From the NCBI RefSeq assembly GCF_008831035.1, contig NZ_WAJR01000009.1, forward strand, positions 1 to 64,000: a DNA stretch of 64,000 bases. Reading direction: 5' to 3'. The DNA comes from Ellagibacter isourolithinifaciens. GTDB lineage: Bacteria; Actinomycetota; Coriobacteriia; Coriobacteriales; Eggerthellaceae. The translations under genes and the position numbers were made by a program. This document shows, piece after piece, positions 34,135 through 42,960 of the stretch (within the stretch, counting starts at the first letter, position 1; each line of letters starts with the position of its first letter). The notes below the pieces were generated by a model. The model had not been told where the DNA came from and ran no database searches. It was given only the letters and a program-made list of their open reading frames with translations.

Positions 34135-36726
34135 TTATTCCTTCCCCTCACCGAGCGAGCGGCGATAATTCAGTGCCACGCTTGCGCCGCGCATGCCGCC
34201 GCGCTCAGCCTCGTTGCCGAAACCTTCGGCGTCGCCATCGCGAAGCTTCTCGACTTCCACCAGGCCCGCAGTGATGAGCGCGCCCAGGATGTGGGGCAGA
34301 TGCCCGTCGTCAAGCAGGATGTTCGGGGTGCCGCGAAGGTCTTCGCCGAACGTGTTGCATTCGGCCGGCGTGCCGTCGGTCTGGAACCACGCGCCGTGGT
34401 GCACGGCCGCGGTGCCGGGCATCATGCGGTTCGTGACGTAGGCCGTGAGCTCCACCTCGCCGCGGTCGCTGTAGACACGGCAGATGTCGCCGTCCTTGAT
34501 GCCGCGCGCCTGCGCGTCGACGCCGGAGATCCACACCGCGTGGCGATAGCAGTCCTCGCGCATGAACGGGTTGTTGTCGTTGCTGGAATGCTGGCGGTAA
34601 ATCGAAACCGGGGACACCATCGACAGCGGGTACTTCTTGACCTTCGGGTTGTAGAAGCCGTCGTTGGAAGCGGATCCGATGTCGCCTTCGACATAGCTCG
34701 GGCTCCACACGGGCATCGGCTCGATCTGGCCGCGCCAACGGGACTCGGTCATGTCGTGGGTCTTCACGTAGTTCGACGAGAACTCGATCTTGCCGCTCGG
34801 GGTCTCGAACGGGCTCTCACCGCGCTCGATCCTGGTCCTGAACGGGTAGTACGGCGAGTCGATTTCGGTGCGGATGACCGGATGCGCGTTGAACTCTTCC
34901 CAGGTCGGACGCTTCTCGTAGCCGAGATAGGCCATAATCGTCTCGTTGTTCGCCCAGTTCTCGAAGGCCTCCTTGTACACGGCCTCCTGAGCGTCCACCC
35001 AGTGATCGACGTCGACGTCGAGCATGCGAGGATTGTACTTGTCGGCCACGCCGAGGCGCTTGGCGATTTCGGTCCAGACCCATTCCTTCGAGCGCACCTC
35101 GCCCGGGAAGTCCAGGCCGCGACCGCAGAAGGTGAAGTAGTTACGCATGCCGTTCGGGCCGGACACGAAGCGCTGATGGCCGTACATGTACTCGTCCATG
35201 CCCTCGAGCTGCCAAATCGGCGCCGGCAGGATGATGTCGCAGAGTTCGGCGGTGGGCTGGTTCAGATGCCACTGGAAACCCCAGTTGAACTCGGTAGACG
35301 CCATACCGGCGAAACGCTTGTTCACATTGGAGTGGTTGTTGCCGTAGTTGTTCTCGAAGATGATCATCTGGATGTTCGGCAGCGGAGAATCGTTGGTCGG
35401 AGAACCGATGCGATGACGAAACTCGGACTCGCTCATGCGGCCTTCCCAGTAATCCTTCTGGCAAGCGAGGATCTCGGTGAGGCAGTTGTTGTTGAACAGC
35501 ACGGGCGGCTTGTAGTTGCCCGGATCGCGATGCCAGTCGGCACGCGGGGCGGGAACACGGCCCGGGGTGGGCAGGCAGGCGCCCGTCTCGCACCCACCGG
35601 GGCAGGCGATGTTACCGGTCATGGACTGAAGCAGCATCGACGCGATGGCGGAGTAATCTCCCATGTGACGCTTCGCGCACGAGTAGAAGTACTGCAGGTG
35701 AACCGGCTTCGTGGTGCCGTAGAGGCGCGCGAACTCGCGGATGGTCTCGGCAGGAACGGCGCAGATGGGAGCAGCCCATTCCGGCGTCTTCTTGATGCCG
35801 TCTTCGCCTTCGCCCATGACGTAGGCGCGCCATTCCTCGAAGCCCGCCTTGTCGACCCACTCGTCGACGAACTTATGGTCGATGAGGTCCTCTTCGTAGA
35901 GCACCTGCGCGATGGCGAGCATCATGGCGAGGTCAGTGCCGGGGCGGATGGGAATCCACTGATCAGCGAGGATTTCCGCGGACTGCGTGTAGCGCGGGTC
36001 GATGACGATGGTCTTGCAGCCGTATTCGTGCGCGAGCTGCATGTAGTACGACGTCGGACCGAACCATGCGACGACCGGGTCCATGCCCCACATGATGAAG
36101 AGCTTGGAGTTGAAGATGTCGGAAGCCTCGAATCCCGGGGATGCGTCGGAGCGGCCGCTCGCGACCTTCGTGAGGTCCACGCCGAGGTGCAGCATCTCGC
36201 CAGCGGCATGGCCGGAGGTGGAGTGCTCGCCCCACGCGCCGAAGCCCGCTTCCCACCATGCCGCCAGGGGGAAGCCGTTCTTCTCGAACGACGGGTACTG
36301 CGAATGGAAGATGCCGTAGGGGCCGTACTTGGCCTTGATCTCCTTCATCTTATCGGCGATGGTGTCGAGAGCCTCTTCCCAGGAAATCTGCACGAAGTAG
36401 CCCTTGCCGGGGCCCTTTTCGCCCACGCGCTTCATCGGGTGCAGAAGACGCGTCTCAGCCTCGATTTCCTTCTTCCAGGAATGACCCATGGCGCACGGAC
36501 GCATCTGGACGTTGCCCTTCCAGATGTTCTCCCAGCCGCAATCCTCGCGGCTGTCGTTGGCGTTGACCGAGTCGTCCGGTTCAATGGCGATGAGCTTGTT
36601 GTCCTTCACGTGGCACTTCAGCACGCATGCCGAGTCCCAGCAGCCGTTTGCCGGGCAGGAAGTGTAGAAGATGCGCTCCCCCTCGCGCTTAGCGCGGCTG
36701 GCATCGATGATTCCTTGCTTGTCCAC
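34135..36726 (-). CDS. Cytoplasmic molybdopterin oxidoreductase, catalytic subunit (no Tat signal)
   Basis: An 863-residue DMSO-reductase-superfamily protein. The GTG at 36726 is chosen because AAAGGAGGAG lies directly upstream; the frame continues further upstream without a ribosome site. The N terminus lacks any Tat or Sec signal and reaches a cysteine set at once: C29-x4-C34-x3-C38 with C78, an unusual spacing (commonly x2 or x3, then x3). Molybdopterin-domain motifs include HPMKRVGEKG, VIDPRYTQSA and GIKDGDICRVYSDRG. Substrate unknown. Size and soluble two-subunit form recall pyrogallol-phloroglucinol transhydroxylase, but that enzyme's large subunit lacks the N-terminal cluster. Confidence 0.9.
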   Translation of the reverse strand: MDKQGIIDASRAKREGERIFYTSCPANGCWDSACVLKCHVKDNKLIAIEPDDSVNANDSREDCGWENIWKGNVQMRPCAMGHSWKKEIEAETRLLHPMKRVGEKGPGKGYFVQISWEEALDTIADKMKEIKAKYGPYGIFHSQYPSFEKNGFPLAAWWEAGFGAWGEHSTSGHAAGEMLHLGVDLTKVASGRSDASPGFEASDIFNSKLFIMWGMDPVVAWFGPTSYYMQLAHEYGCKTIVIDPRYTQSAEILADQWIPIRPGTDLAMMLAIAQVLYEEDLIDHKFVDEWVDKAGFEEWRAYVMGEGEDGIKKTPEWAAPICAVPAETIREFARLYGTTKPVHLQYFYSCAKRHMGDYSAIASMLLQSMTGNIACPGGCETGACLPTPGRVPAPRADWHRDPGNYKPPVLFNNNCLTEILACQKDYWEGRMSESEFRHRIGSPTNDSPLPNIQMIIFENNYGNNHSNVNKRFAGMASTEFNWGFQWHLNQPTAELCDIILPAPIWQLEGMDEYMYGHQRFVSGPNGMRNYFTFCGRGLDFPGEVRSKEWVWTEIAKRLGVADKYNPRMLDVDVDHWVDAQEAVYKEAFENWANNETIMAYLGYEKRPTWEEFNAHPVIRTEIDSPYYPFRTRIERGESPFETPSGKIEFSSNYVKTHDMTESRWRGQIEPMPVWSPSYVEGDIGSASNDGFYNPKVKKYPLSMVSPVSIYRQHSSNDNNPFMREDCYRHAVWISGVDAQARGIKDGDICRVYSDRGEVELTAYVTNRMMPGTAAVHHGAWFQTDGTPAECNTFGEDLRGTPNILLDDGHLPHILGALITAGLVEVEKLRDGDAEGFGNEAERGGMRGASVALNYRRSLGEGKE

Positions 36727-36974
36727 CGACTCCTCCTTTTGTTGCTTGGAGCCGCGCAGTCGGGCAGTCGGGTATGCAGTTCGCATTGGTGCGGCGAGCT
36801 TGCGCGACCCCTCCCGTTGCGCAGCCATTCGATACGCCCTCGTCTTATAAGCCGTCGGCCAATTGAAACGGGCCCTGCCAACGGCTTGTATTCGGCGTTG
36901 AATGGAAGGATAGGGAGCGCAAACAGCGCTGAAAAGAGGTTTCGAGGATTTCGCTGTCGGAGTCGCTTACCGCT

Positions 36975-37014
36975 GCCGTAAAGGTTTTCTTGCATGGAAA
37001 GAACCGTTTACGGC
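36975..37014. promoter_or_regulatory. Candidate LysR-type operator upstream of molybdoenzyme operon
   Basis: GCCGTAAA at 36975-36982 and TTTACGGC at 37007-37014 form an 8-bp inverted repeat 24 nt apart, with further partial pairing inside. The same CGTAAA/TTTACG half-sites occur upstream of the LysR gene itself (38187-38204), supporting a shared regulator. Confidence 0.5.
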
Positions 37015-37079
37015 GGTCGAAAAGCGTGCTTTGCAGCGAGAAAAAGTTAACTTCAGTAATTTAAGTGTGCGACTATAAA

Positions 37080-37107
37080 GATAATGCTCCCGATTGGGAG
37101 CATTATC
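37080..37107 (-). terminator. Intrinsic terminator of LysR gene
   Basis: GATAATGCTCCC pairs with GGGAGCATTATC (12 bp, 4-nt loop) and on the minus strand is followed by TTTATAG. It lies just after the LysR coding region and isolates it from the molybdoenzyme promoter. Confidence 0.75.
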
Positions 37108-37163
37108 AGATCGAGCCATCATGCAGATAAGAGGAGCGGAGCAACGCGGCGACGCATCATCCC

Positions 37164-38093
37164 CTACTGTTTGTCGTCGGAGCAGAAATACCCATCGGGG
37201 ATGTTGTTGCGAACGAAGTCCATGAACTCGAGCGCAAGCGGCGAGATGGCGCGCTCGGCGTTCCAGGCAAGATCGATGGGATAGCGCATGGGGTCAGTGT
37301 CCACTTCGAACCAGATGATGTTCGGGTCGTTGCGATAGCGCCGCGCGATGCAGCGGGGGACCGACGTCCACCCCAAACCTGCGCGGGCCCCGTTCATCAT
37401 GGCCTCGTGGGTGTCGAACCGGGCAACCATGTTGTGGTCGCGAAGCGAGATGCCGTAACGGTCGCGGAAGTGGCGGTTGCCCACCATATGGCGCCCCGAG
37501 TGCCATTCGTAGATGATCATGGGCCATTCGAGCAGCGTCTTGATCTTCACCGGTTGGGGCGTCGAATTGTACGGCGGCTTGTCGGGCGCGCAGAAGAGCA
37601 GCTGGGAGTACCCGAGCGTCTCCGTCGCGATCCCCTCCTCGACCGATTCGTTTTCCAGGATCGCGAAGTTGATGTCGCCGTCCTTGAGCTTCTTCAGCAG
37701 CCCAGGTTCGTAGCCCGCTTCCAGATGGACGAGCGCATCGGGGTGCAGGTCGTGGAACTTCTTCACGAGCGCCGGCAAAAGCGTAACGCCGTCGGCGAAG
37801 CTCATCCCGACCTCGATCGTCGAGTCGAAGTTCTCGTCGACCGCCGCGAGCTCTGCGGCGAGCAGGCTTTCGAGCGACGTCATCTTCCGCGCGAATTTCG
37901 TAACAATAACCCCGGCGGGCGTTGGCACCACGCCGGTCGACGTGCGCTCGTAGAGCTTCATCCCGAAGCGCGCCTCGATGTTCGCGATTTTTTGGGACAG
38001 TCCGGGGCGGGACATGTAAAGCCGCTCCGCCGCCTGCGACAAGCTTTTCGTCTCCGAAACGGTCACAAGCACTTCGATATCATCAAGCTGCAT
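37164..38093 (-). CDS. LysR-family transcriptional regulator
   Basis: A 309-residue regulator with an N-terminal winged HTH (about 1-60, SLSQAAERLYMSRPGLSQKI) and a C-terminal LysR substrate-binding domain. Instead of being divergent, it is upstream and co-directional with the molybdoenzyme pair but separated from it by a terminator. An inverted repeat in its own promoter matches half-sites upstream of that operon, suggesting autoregulation and control of the operon. The ligand is unknown. Confidence 0.9.
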   Translation of the reverse strand: MQLDDIEVLVTVSETKSLSQAAERLYMSRPGLSQKIANIEARFGMKLYERTSTGVVPTPAGVIVTKFARKMTSLESLLAAELAAVDENFDSTIEVGMSFADGVTLLPALVKKFHDLHPDALVHLEAGYEPGLLKKLKDGDINFAILENESVEEGIATETLGYSQLLFCAPDKPPYNSTPQPVKIKTLLEWPMIIYEWHSGRHMVGNRHFRDRYGISLRDHNMVARFDTHEAMMNGARAGLGWTSVPRCIARRYRNDPNIIWFEVDTDPMRYPIDLAWNAERAISPLALEFMDFVRNNIPDGYFCSDDKQ

Positions 38094-38186
38094 GACTCCC
38101 CCTTCATCATCTCAGCAACTATCAAAGCATCGTCGTAAGCCCGACTTGACAGCCGAATCGCGCCTTTCTGGCAAATCCCCCTTTGC

Positions 38187-38204
38187 CGTAAAGAGGAGTT
38201 TACG
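38187..38204. promoter_or_regulatory. Candidate autoregulatory LysR operator
   Basis: CGTAAA-N6-TTTACG, a perfect 6-bp inverted repeat about 95 nt upstream of the LysR start. It shares half-sites with 36975-37014. Typical LysR sites are longer T-N11-A palindromes; GTAAA...TTTAC is close to that form. Confidence 0.5.
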
Positions 38205-38380
38205 ACCCTCCTATACGCTTTTACAGCGAAACCCGCAAAGCGACAGGGTATCTTCGCGCGATTCCACGAAGACGACAACCTATGAGCGCGATGGGGCACG
38301 CTTCTTCGATTGCGTATAATGAAAAGCATAGCACCCCCCCCCGAACATCAAGTTCGGCGCCTCAGAGAAAGCGTTCGACC

Positions 38381-38917
38381 ATGGACTACCGCGCAGGACT
38401 GAACATCGATTCCAAGGCGCATATCGCGAAAAACGCAACCGTCATCGGCGACGTGACGATCGGACCCGACGTCACTGTGCTCGAAGGCGCGACGATCCGC
38501 GGCGATTTTGGCGGAAGCATCGAGATTGGAGCCGGCGCGAATATCCAGGAGAACTGTTGCGTCCACGTGAACACCGGAGAAGTAACGCGTATCGGCGAGA
38601 ACGCGACGGTCGGCCACGGCGCCATCGTCCACGGCTGCGAAATCGGCGACGGATCGCTCATCGGGATGGGGGCCATCGTCATCGACCGCGCCAAAGTGGG
38701 CAAGCGATGCCTCGTGGGCGCGGGCTCGCTCGTGACGGGCACGGCCGACATCCCCGACGGGTGGATGGCGTTCGGCTCGCCCGCGAAGCCCATCCGTCCT
38801 CTTCGCGACGACGAACTGGCCAGCCTCGTCGATGCCGCCGAGGAATACCGCGAGATCGGGCGCGACATGGAAAGCCAGGGACTTCTTCTGCCCGGAAGCG
38901 AGTACAGCCCCATCTAG
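38381..38917 (+). CDS. Gamma-carbonic-anhydrase-like hexapeptide-repeat protein
   Basis: A 178-residue left-handed beta-helix protein with repeated [LIV]-G-x4 hexapeptides. The three zinc histidines expected for gamma-carbonic anhydrases are present at 62 (CVHVN), 79 (VGHG) and 84 (IVHG). Related YrdA/PaaY proteins include true carbonic anhydrases and metal-binding proteins of unknown role or thioesterases. The start at 38381 fits the family; the ribosome site (GAGAAAG) is weak. It is an isolated plus-strand gene. Confidence 0.85.
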   Translation: MDYRAGLNIDSKAHIAKNATVIGDVTIGPDVTVLEGATIRGDFGGSIEIGAGANIQENCCVHVNTGEVTRIGENATVGHGAIVHGCEIGDGSLIGMGAIVIDRAKVGKRCLVGAGSLVTGTADIPDGWMAFGSPAKPIRPLRDDELASLVDAAEEYREIGRDMESQGLLLPGSEYSPI

Positions 38918-39000
38918 GTCGCGCTCGCAGAGGGCGACCGCGCAAGAACGCCAAGCGTCCCCCCCTCACGCGAGTTCGAGAGAGGAAACGGGGTCTCCAG

Positions 39001-39150
39001 GGACAAAAAGACGCGATATGCGAGTCCTAATCGTCAAGTTGGAGACTTGAAGCTGGCGACTTTCAACAAAACCCCAGGTCGCGAAAACCGGCCAGCAGGC
39101 TAAACCTTGCGATTCGCGATCTCGGGCTCGCATATCGCATCTTTTTGTCC
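39001..39150. repeat. 150-bp element with 24-bp terminal inverted repeats
   Basis: The arms at 39001-39024 and 39127-39150 (starting GGACAAAAAGA) pair with one mismatch and enclose about 102 bp with no gene. It sits between convergent genes, so it may act as a terminator, but arm length and clean ends are also what a MITE would look like. No target-site duplication was obvious. The 302-bp gap holds nothing else. Confidence 0.6.
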
Positions 39151-39219
39151 ACGACTTCCCGATTCCGCTGCAATTCGCAAGAGTCAACCCCAATAATGAT
39201 CAGGAAAAGCCGAGGGGGG

Positions 39220-40203
39220 CTAGCACACGCGATTGACGAGCTCTTCCCCCGCCGCAAGGCGCGCGGTGTTCTCCCAAATGCCCCGATGGGCACGGTAGAA
39301 CATGCCTTCCGCGACGCCGCCCACGTGCGGCGAAAACACCACGCGCCTCGACGCAACGGCAGAAAGGTTCACGAGAGGATTATCGCAGGTCACGGGCTCT
39401 GGCGAGAGCGTGTCGAGACCCGCCGCGGCGATGTTGCCCGCTTCGAGCGCCGCCGCGAGCGCCTCCTGGTCCACGATATCGCCGCGCGCCGTGTTGATGA
39501 GCACACCGTCAGGACGCATCTTGGAGAGAAACGCTTCGTCCACCATGCCGCGTGTCTCGTCGGTCACGGGAACGTGCAGGCTCACGATGTCGCAGGTGGC
39601 AAGCAGGTCGTCAAGGCTTGCGAAGCGAACACCCAGCTCGTTCTCGAGGCCCTTGTCGAGCGGATGGTGCTTGTTGTAGAGCATCTTGCAGCCCCAGGGA
39701 CGAAGGTAGCGAGCAGTCGCCTGGCCGATCGCGCCGAAGCCCACGAAACCGACCGTACAATCCCCCAGCTCGCGAAAGCCCTCCACCATCATGCGTTCCT
39801 TGAGGGCGATCTGGCGACCCTCGCGAACTGCTCTGTCGCCTTCGAGCGCACGCCTTAAGCACATGAGCATGAGCATGACAGCCTGCTCGGCGACGGTCCC
39901 CGCGTTCACGCCCGCGCAATTGCACACGGCAATGCCCCGAGCGCGCGCCGCCTCCACATCAATCGCGTTGAACGCCACGCCCTCGGAATGAATGAGCTTG
40001 AGATTCGGCATTGCCGCGATGAGCTGCGCGTCTATCGGGCTTATGGCGTCGGCGACGACAACGGAGGCATCGGGCGCGAGAGCGAGCAGCTCATCGTTCG
40101 CGACGCCTCGCTCGGCGCACACGAGATCCACGTCGCGCGTAATCGGCAGGTCAGGCAGATACTTGCGCGTGCGCGCCTCGCTCCCAACGGTCAGAACCAA
40201 CAT
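39220..40203 (-). CDS. D-isomer-specific 2-hydroxyacid dehydrogenase
   Basis: NAD(P)-dependent oxidoreductase of 327 residues. The Rossmann motif GFVGFGAIGQAT is mid-protein, and the catalytic set is visible as Arg in NTARGD, Glu in LSPEPV and His in SPHVGG. The ATG at 40203 is chosen for AAGGGG 7 nt upstream. It starts 32 nt after the DASS transporter on the same strand, so import of a dicarboxylate or hydroxyacid may be linked to its oxidation or reduction. Substrate unknown (phosphoglycerate, glyoxylate or D-lactate type). Confidence 0.88.
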   Translation of the reverse strand: MLVLTVGSEARTRKYLPDLPITRDVDLVCAERGVANDELLALAPDASVVVADAISPIDAQLIAAMPNLKLIHSEGVAFNAIDVEAARARGIAVCNCAGVNAGTVAEQAVMLMLMCLRRALEGDRAVREGRQIALKERMMVEGFRELGDCTVGFVGFGAIGQATARYLRPWGCKMLYNKHHPLDKGLENELGVRFASLDDLLATCDIVSLHVPVTDETRGMVDEAFLSKMRPDGVLINTARGDIVDQEALAAALEAGNIAAAGLDTLSPEPVTCDNPLVNLSAVASRRVVFSPHVGGVAEGMFYRAHRGIWENTARLAAGEELVNRVC

Positions 40204-40235
40204 GTAAGTCCCCTTTCGAGTCTTGCGGCAAGCCG

Positions 40236-41918
40236 CTACAGCAAGCCCATCCACTGCCAATACGGCACGGAGACCGCGAGCCCCACAAGGCAGGTCGCAA
40301 GATAGGCCCCGCAGTACTTGGCAAGTTCTGAATGCTTCGCCATCTTACCATCGACCGCGTAGAACGCGGCGAGGTAAATCGGGCTTTGATATTTCGCGAA
40401 CCAAGCAATGACGAGCGCATACGCCGAGAATCCGAGCACCCACGGGTTCACGCCTACGCTCGCCGCCATCGGCACAAGGAACGCCATAATCAGATTGAGA
40501 TACGCCACCTCGGAAACAATGAGGAACCGAAGCACTACCGTGATCACGCCGATCCCGAGCACGAGAAGGTACGGATTACCCGCAAGCACCTGGAAGGCAG
40601 GGCCGCACGTCTGCATGACCCAATCGTTGAGCCCCGCCTCGGCGAACACCGACCCCAACCCGAGCGCGATGCCGATGAAAAGGAGCGACGTCCAGTTCAC
40701 ACCCGACTTGAACGCGGGGACGTCGATCACCTTCAGCACGAACATGACGACAAGTGCCGCAAGACCGACCGCCATGGCGGAGATGTGGTGGAACGGCTCG
40801 GTTGCCCACAAGACGACCGTCACCAAGATGATGGCGAGCATGCGCTTCTCCACTGCCGAAAGCGGTCCCAGGCCATCGGGAATCGACTGGTTGTCGTTCA
40901 AGTTCGTCCCTCCGCGCGAGGGCTCGCCAGCAGAGTTCTCAGCTTCACCCTGCTTGGAGTCGGCGCATTCGGCGGCGCCCACAAAGCGAGTTCCGCAGCG
41001 CAGCGAGGACTGTTCGAGCGACTGGGCGTTGCCGGGTGCGCCGACGGTGCCCGGAGCTTCGCCTTGCCTGGAGTCGGCGCATTCGGCGGCGCCCACAAAG
41101 CGAGTTCCGCAGCGCAGCGAGGACTGATTGAGCGACTGGGCGTTGCCGGGTGCGCCGACGATCTCAGAAGAAGAACCAGCCTTCTCCCCTCGCCCGTACA
41201 TCCCCATAATCAAGAAGTAGTTCAGCGCAAGCACGACCACCAACCACGGTAGCGCCGCCACAAACCACGACGCCATGTTGAACTGCTCCTGCACATCGGC
41301 AGGCAGCGTCGCCATGAGCGCATAACCGGTAACGGAGGCGGAAACAATCGTCGGCGCAACCGTGCGGATGCCCACGAGCATCGCCGCAAACAGCCCAGTC
41401 GCACGCTTCCCCTGACGCTCATATCCCAGCTCGTCCCCGATGCTCATGGCAAGCGGGGCGAGCATGGCGCCTTTGACGGCAAGGCTTGGGATCAAAGGGC
41501 CGAGAACCGTGCCCGTGACAAGTTGAGCGATGACCTGGCATCGGAACGTACGCGGGAACTTGCGCACAATCGCCAGCGCGATGCGCCTCATAAGACCGCT
41601 CGTCTTCATGCCGACTCCCAGCGTGAAGGCCGAGAGCAAAAGCCACCAGGTAGACGACGCGAACGTCGAGAACGTCGCGCCAACGGAGATACCGGCGACC
41701 ACAACGAAGAGCACCGCCATCACCACCGCGGTAACAAACTCGGGCAGAACGCCGGTAATCCACCACACGATAGCCATGATGAGGATACCAAGCACCGCGG
41801 TTGCCTGATAGGACAGTCCCGGAATCGGGCAGGTCGCGATAAGGAGCGCCGCCACAAGCGCAGCCGCCGCAGCACATCCCAGCTTGATCCTTCGCTTCGC
41901 TTCCTCTTTCACCAGCAC
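40236..41918 (-). CDS. DASS-family (SLC13) sodium/dicarboxylate symporter with tandem-repeat loop
   Basis: About 560 residues with two blocks of transmembrane helices. Sequence such as WWITGVLPEFVTAVVMAVL (near residue 55) and the overall pattern match divalent-anion:sodium symporters. Between the halves sits a hydrophilic insertion containing two near-identical 38-residue units (see 40941-41160) absent from typical family members. The GTG at 41918 is chosen because GAGGGAAGG precedes it; a second GTG two codons later is possible. It is followed by a hydroxyacid dehydrogenase. Confidence 0.85.
   Translation of the reverse strand: MLVKEEAKRRIKLGCAAAAALVAALLIATCPIPGLSYQATAVLGILIMAIVWWITGVLPEFVTAVVMAVLFVVVAGISVGATFSTFASSTWWLLLSAFTLGVGMKTSGLMRRIALAIVRKFPRTFRCQVIAQLVTGTVLGPLIPSLAVKGAMLAPLAMSIGDELGYERQGKRATGLFAAMLVGIRTVAPTIVSASVTGYALMATLPADVQEQFNMASWFVAALPWLVVVLALNYFLIMGMYGRGEKAGSSSEIVGAPGNAQSLNQSSLRCGTRFVGAAECADSRQGEAPGTVGAPGNAQSLEQSSLRCGTRFVGAAECADSKQGEAENSAGEPSRGGTNLNDNQSIPDGLGPLSAVEKRMLAIILVTVVLWATEPFHHISAMAVGLAALVVMFVLKVIDVPAFKSGVNWTSLLFIGIALGLGSVFAEAGLNDWVMQTCGPAFQVLAGNPYLLVLGIGVITVVLRFLIVSEVAYLNLIMAFLVPMAASVGVNPWVLGFSAYALVIAWFAKYQSPIYLAAFYAVDGKMAKHSELAKYCGAYLATCLVGLAVSVPYWQWMGLL
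40941..41160. repeat. In-frame 114-bp tandem repeat inside DASS gene
   Basis: Two copies with a period of 114 bp (38 codons) run from 40941-41054 and 41055-41160 with few differences. On the minus strand they encode units opening VGAPGNAQSL and ending ECADSRQGEA. Blocks within each unit match the intergenic palindrome at 15696-15761, so the insertion probably arose from a mobile palindromic repeat that then duplicated. Confidence 0.8.
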
Positions 41919-42033
41919 ACGCCTTCCCTCGCAATTGACGCGGTCAATCATACTCCCAAATGAAAACGGCGACGCGATTCTCTTCACGCCGCCGCTCGGT
42001 TATCTTGATTGGGAACGCATATCGGAACGCACC

Positions 42034-42873
42034 TTAGAGCACCGCCTCCTCGACGATGCCCTCGATAAGCCGGCAGAACTTCGGCTCTGCTTCTTTGGCG
42101 ACCTCGAACACCTCCACATCGCTCGGGGAAGCGCCCTCGACCCCGCACGCCATGTTCGACACGAGCGAGATGCCGAGCACGCGCATGCCCACATGGCGAG
42201 CTGCGATAACCTCCTCGCACACGCTCATGGCAACCGTGTCGGCACCCCAGGCGCGAAACGCGCGGATTTCGGCGGGAGTCTCGAAGCTCGGGCCCAAAAG
42301 CCCCAGGTAAACGCCCTCTTGGACCGCGACACCACGCTCGAGCGCAACCCTGTGAGCCACAGCGCGCAGCTCAGGGTCGTAGGCATCCTTCATCGAGAAG
42401 AAGCGAAACGCGATACCGTCGGGCTCGGTGCCGACGATCGGGTTTCGCCCGGTGAAGTTGATGTGGTCGCTCATGATGCAAAACTCACCGGGGGCATAGG
42501 ACTCATTGATGGCGCCTGCCGCGTTTGTCGTGATGAGCGCGCGCACGCCCAGAAGATGCATAAGCCAGATGGGGAACGCTACCTCCTGCGGCGAATTCCC
42601 CTCGTATCCGTGCAGGCGGCCCTGCATGGCGAGCACCGTCTTCCCGCCAAGCTCGCCACATACGAAGCGACCCTTGTGACCCGTCGCCGTGCTGCGCTTC
42701 ATATGGGGAATCTCGCCGAACGGGACGATGATGGCATCCTCAATCTGCTCGGCCAGGGGGCCGAGGCCCGAGCCGAGCACGATGCCGACCACAGGCTCGC
42801 GATTGCCGAGGCGCTCCCGCAGGACGCCAGCCGCTTCTTCGAGGTTCGCTTTGAGCACGTTATCAGCAGACAT
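42034..42873 (-). CDS. punA: Purine nucleoside phosphorylase
   Basis: Phosphorolysis of inosine and guanosine in purine salvage. At 279 residues it matches the trimeric PNP class: LGSGLGP (32-38), GHKGRFVCGEL, QGRLHGYEG and ITTNAAGAI are typical. The region AMSVCEEVIAARH carries the conserved Glu, although the usual STVPEV is replaced by SVCEEV. It is a single gene on the minus strand between the DASS gene and prmC. Confidence 0.93.
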   Translation of the reverse strand: MSADNVLKANLEEAAGVLRERLGNREPVVGIVLGSGLGPLAEQIEDAIIVPFGEIPHMKRSTATGHKGRFVCGELGGKTVLAMQGRLHGYEGNSPQEVAFPIWLMHLLGVRALITTNAAGAINESYAPGEFCIMSDHINFTGRNPIVGTEPDGIAFRFFSMKDAYDPELRAVAHRVALERGVAVQEGVYLGLLGPSFETPAEIRAFRAWGADTVAMSVCEEVIAARHVGMRVLGISLVSNMACGVEGASPSDVEVFEVAKEAEPKFCRLIEGIVEEAVL

Positions 42874-42960
42874 GTACGCTCCTCACCATAGTAGACATAG
42901 TCGAATAGCGCTATTCTAGCGCAAAGAGAGCGACCGCCGAAGCTCGCGTTGCACAAGGTG

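Larger units (their letters stand above)
36727..37163. other. Upstream region of second molybdoenzyme operon
   Basis: This 437-bp region contains the LysR-gene terminator (37080-37107) and an inverted repeat with TTTACG half-sites (36975-37014). A TATAAG hexamer near 36850 could be a -10, without a convincing -35. No gene is supported. The mRNA leader could be over 200 nt. Confidence 0.6.

Noticed and set aside
34135-36726. Pyrogallol-phloroglucinol transhydroxylase large subunit
   Set aside because: Size and gene pairing are similar, but this protein has an N-terminal cysteine cluster motif that the transhydroxylase lacks.
34111-36981. Very long open frame on the plus strand opposite the second molybdoenzyme
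   Set aside because: High-GC codon use leaves antisense frames open; no ribosome site, no recognisable domain, and the minus-strand protein is unambiguous.
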